Assembly: GCA_949825065.1 (NCBI GenBank)
Contig: OX463846.1
Location: 11,404,177 to 11,468,176 of the forward strand
DNA: 64,000 nucleotides
Source: Odontocerum albicorne
Lineage: Eukaryota > Arthropoda > Insecta > Trichoptera > Odontoceridae
Reading direction: 5' to 3'
Below are positions 63,808 through 64,000 of this stretch, piece by piece. A model generated the notes under the pieces. The model worked only from the letters and a program-made list of their open reading frames with translations. It had not been told where the DNA came from and did not search any database. Both the position numbers and the translations under genes were made by a program. Positions within the stretch are counted from its first letter, which is position 1. Each line of letters begins with the position of its first letter.

Positions 63808-64000
63808 TATATTATTTATAGTTAAGGCGTTAACACAGTGAAGGTTTAAAGACATTCTATGTTTTTTAGTCTAACAATGTTTATTCCACTTTACATAACG
63901 GTATAACCCTACCGGTTTCAAGGTTTTCACCTCATTATCAGGGGAGCACAAATAAGAATTATGTTGGAACTGGTACCGACATACACGCTTCTAATAGTGT
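63808..64000. mobile_element. FB foldback element, copy D, cut by window edge
   Basis: It begins TATATTATTTATAGTTAAGG like copies B and C. The minus arm has CTGATAA (63935-63941, one change from CTGATGA), a clean stem AGGT-GAAA-ACCT, GAAAC (63915-63919) and a second stem CGGTA/TACCG. The right arm lies beyond the window. Confidence 0.72.

Overview
The window looks like AT-rich nuclear DNA from an arthropod, most likely an insect. I base this on the mix of mariner, Tc1-like, piggyBac-type, hAT-type and PIF/Harbinger DNA transposons with tRNA-derived SINEs and decayed LINEs. I could not name the species. No open reading frame is longer than 171 codons and I recognise no host gene, tRNA, rRNA or CRISPR array. 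Every stretch with recognisable coding content belongs to a mobile element.

Layout. 0-10 kb: a LINE 3' end with a 71-bp tandem array, a palindromic Tc1-like MITE, a LINE-A copy split by a solo LTR, a 35-bp degenerate tandem array and more LINE-A. 10-20 kb: LINE-B with a reverse transcriptase YADD motif, SINE-1 copies in both orientations, a mariner remnant, other LINE tails and a palindromic MITE at 18.0 kb. 20-28 kb: a piggyBac-type element flanked by TTAA, a mariner 5' end starting CGAG, LINE-A pieces and a SINE-2 copy. 28-39 kb: a LINE-E tail, a nearly full-length but inactivated mariner (28974-30249), a second Tc1-like MITE, foldback elements with hammerhead-like motifs, a 47-bp minisatellite and a nested LINE/foldback/mariner cluster (36.6-38.5 kb). 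39-50 kb: LINE-B and jockey-like LINE-D, a hAT MITE with a perfect 8-bp duplication, duplicated mariner N-termini, a SINE with a triplicated tail and a deleted PIF/Harbinger element. 50-64 kb: LINE pieces, a 37-bp satellite with alternating unit types, a second SINE-2, a hAT-like MITE, a 497-bp foldback element, three SINE-1 copies in a row and the start of another foldback element at the right edge.

Shorthand. SINE-1 is a tRNA-headed SINE with a GGTTCGATCC B box, a body containing GATTGCCACATGGCAATA and a tail TGTATACAACGAAAGTGTAA. SINE-2 is a second tRNA-like family with GCCGCGCGGTAACG. LINE-A ends in a W-L-D-Q-V-N region with almost no 3' UTR. LINE-B carries A-F-E-M-W-C-W-R-R-M-L. LINE-C carries L-Y-G-E. 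LINE-D is jockey-like. LINE-E is the 28.3-kb type. LINE-F has a C2H2 finger tail. FB is the foldback family with hammerhead-like motifs.

Two observations stand out. (1) The octamer TACTCGTA/TACGAGTA occurs at least 19 times, against roughly 2-3 expected. In four places, comparison with a paralogous repeat shows it is an exact 6-bp insertion turning TA into TA-CGAG-TA or TA-CTCG-TA. This is what excision of a Tc1/mariner element with CGAG termini would leave, and a mariner end starting TA-CGAGGG sits at 23383. (2) The four FB copies carry outward-facing arms with CTGATGA, a short stem with a GAAA loop, GAAAC and a second stem. Paired changes between copies resemble a hammerhead-type ribozyme fold. 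Both are inferences that genome-wide counting and covariance searches can test.
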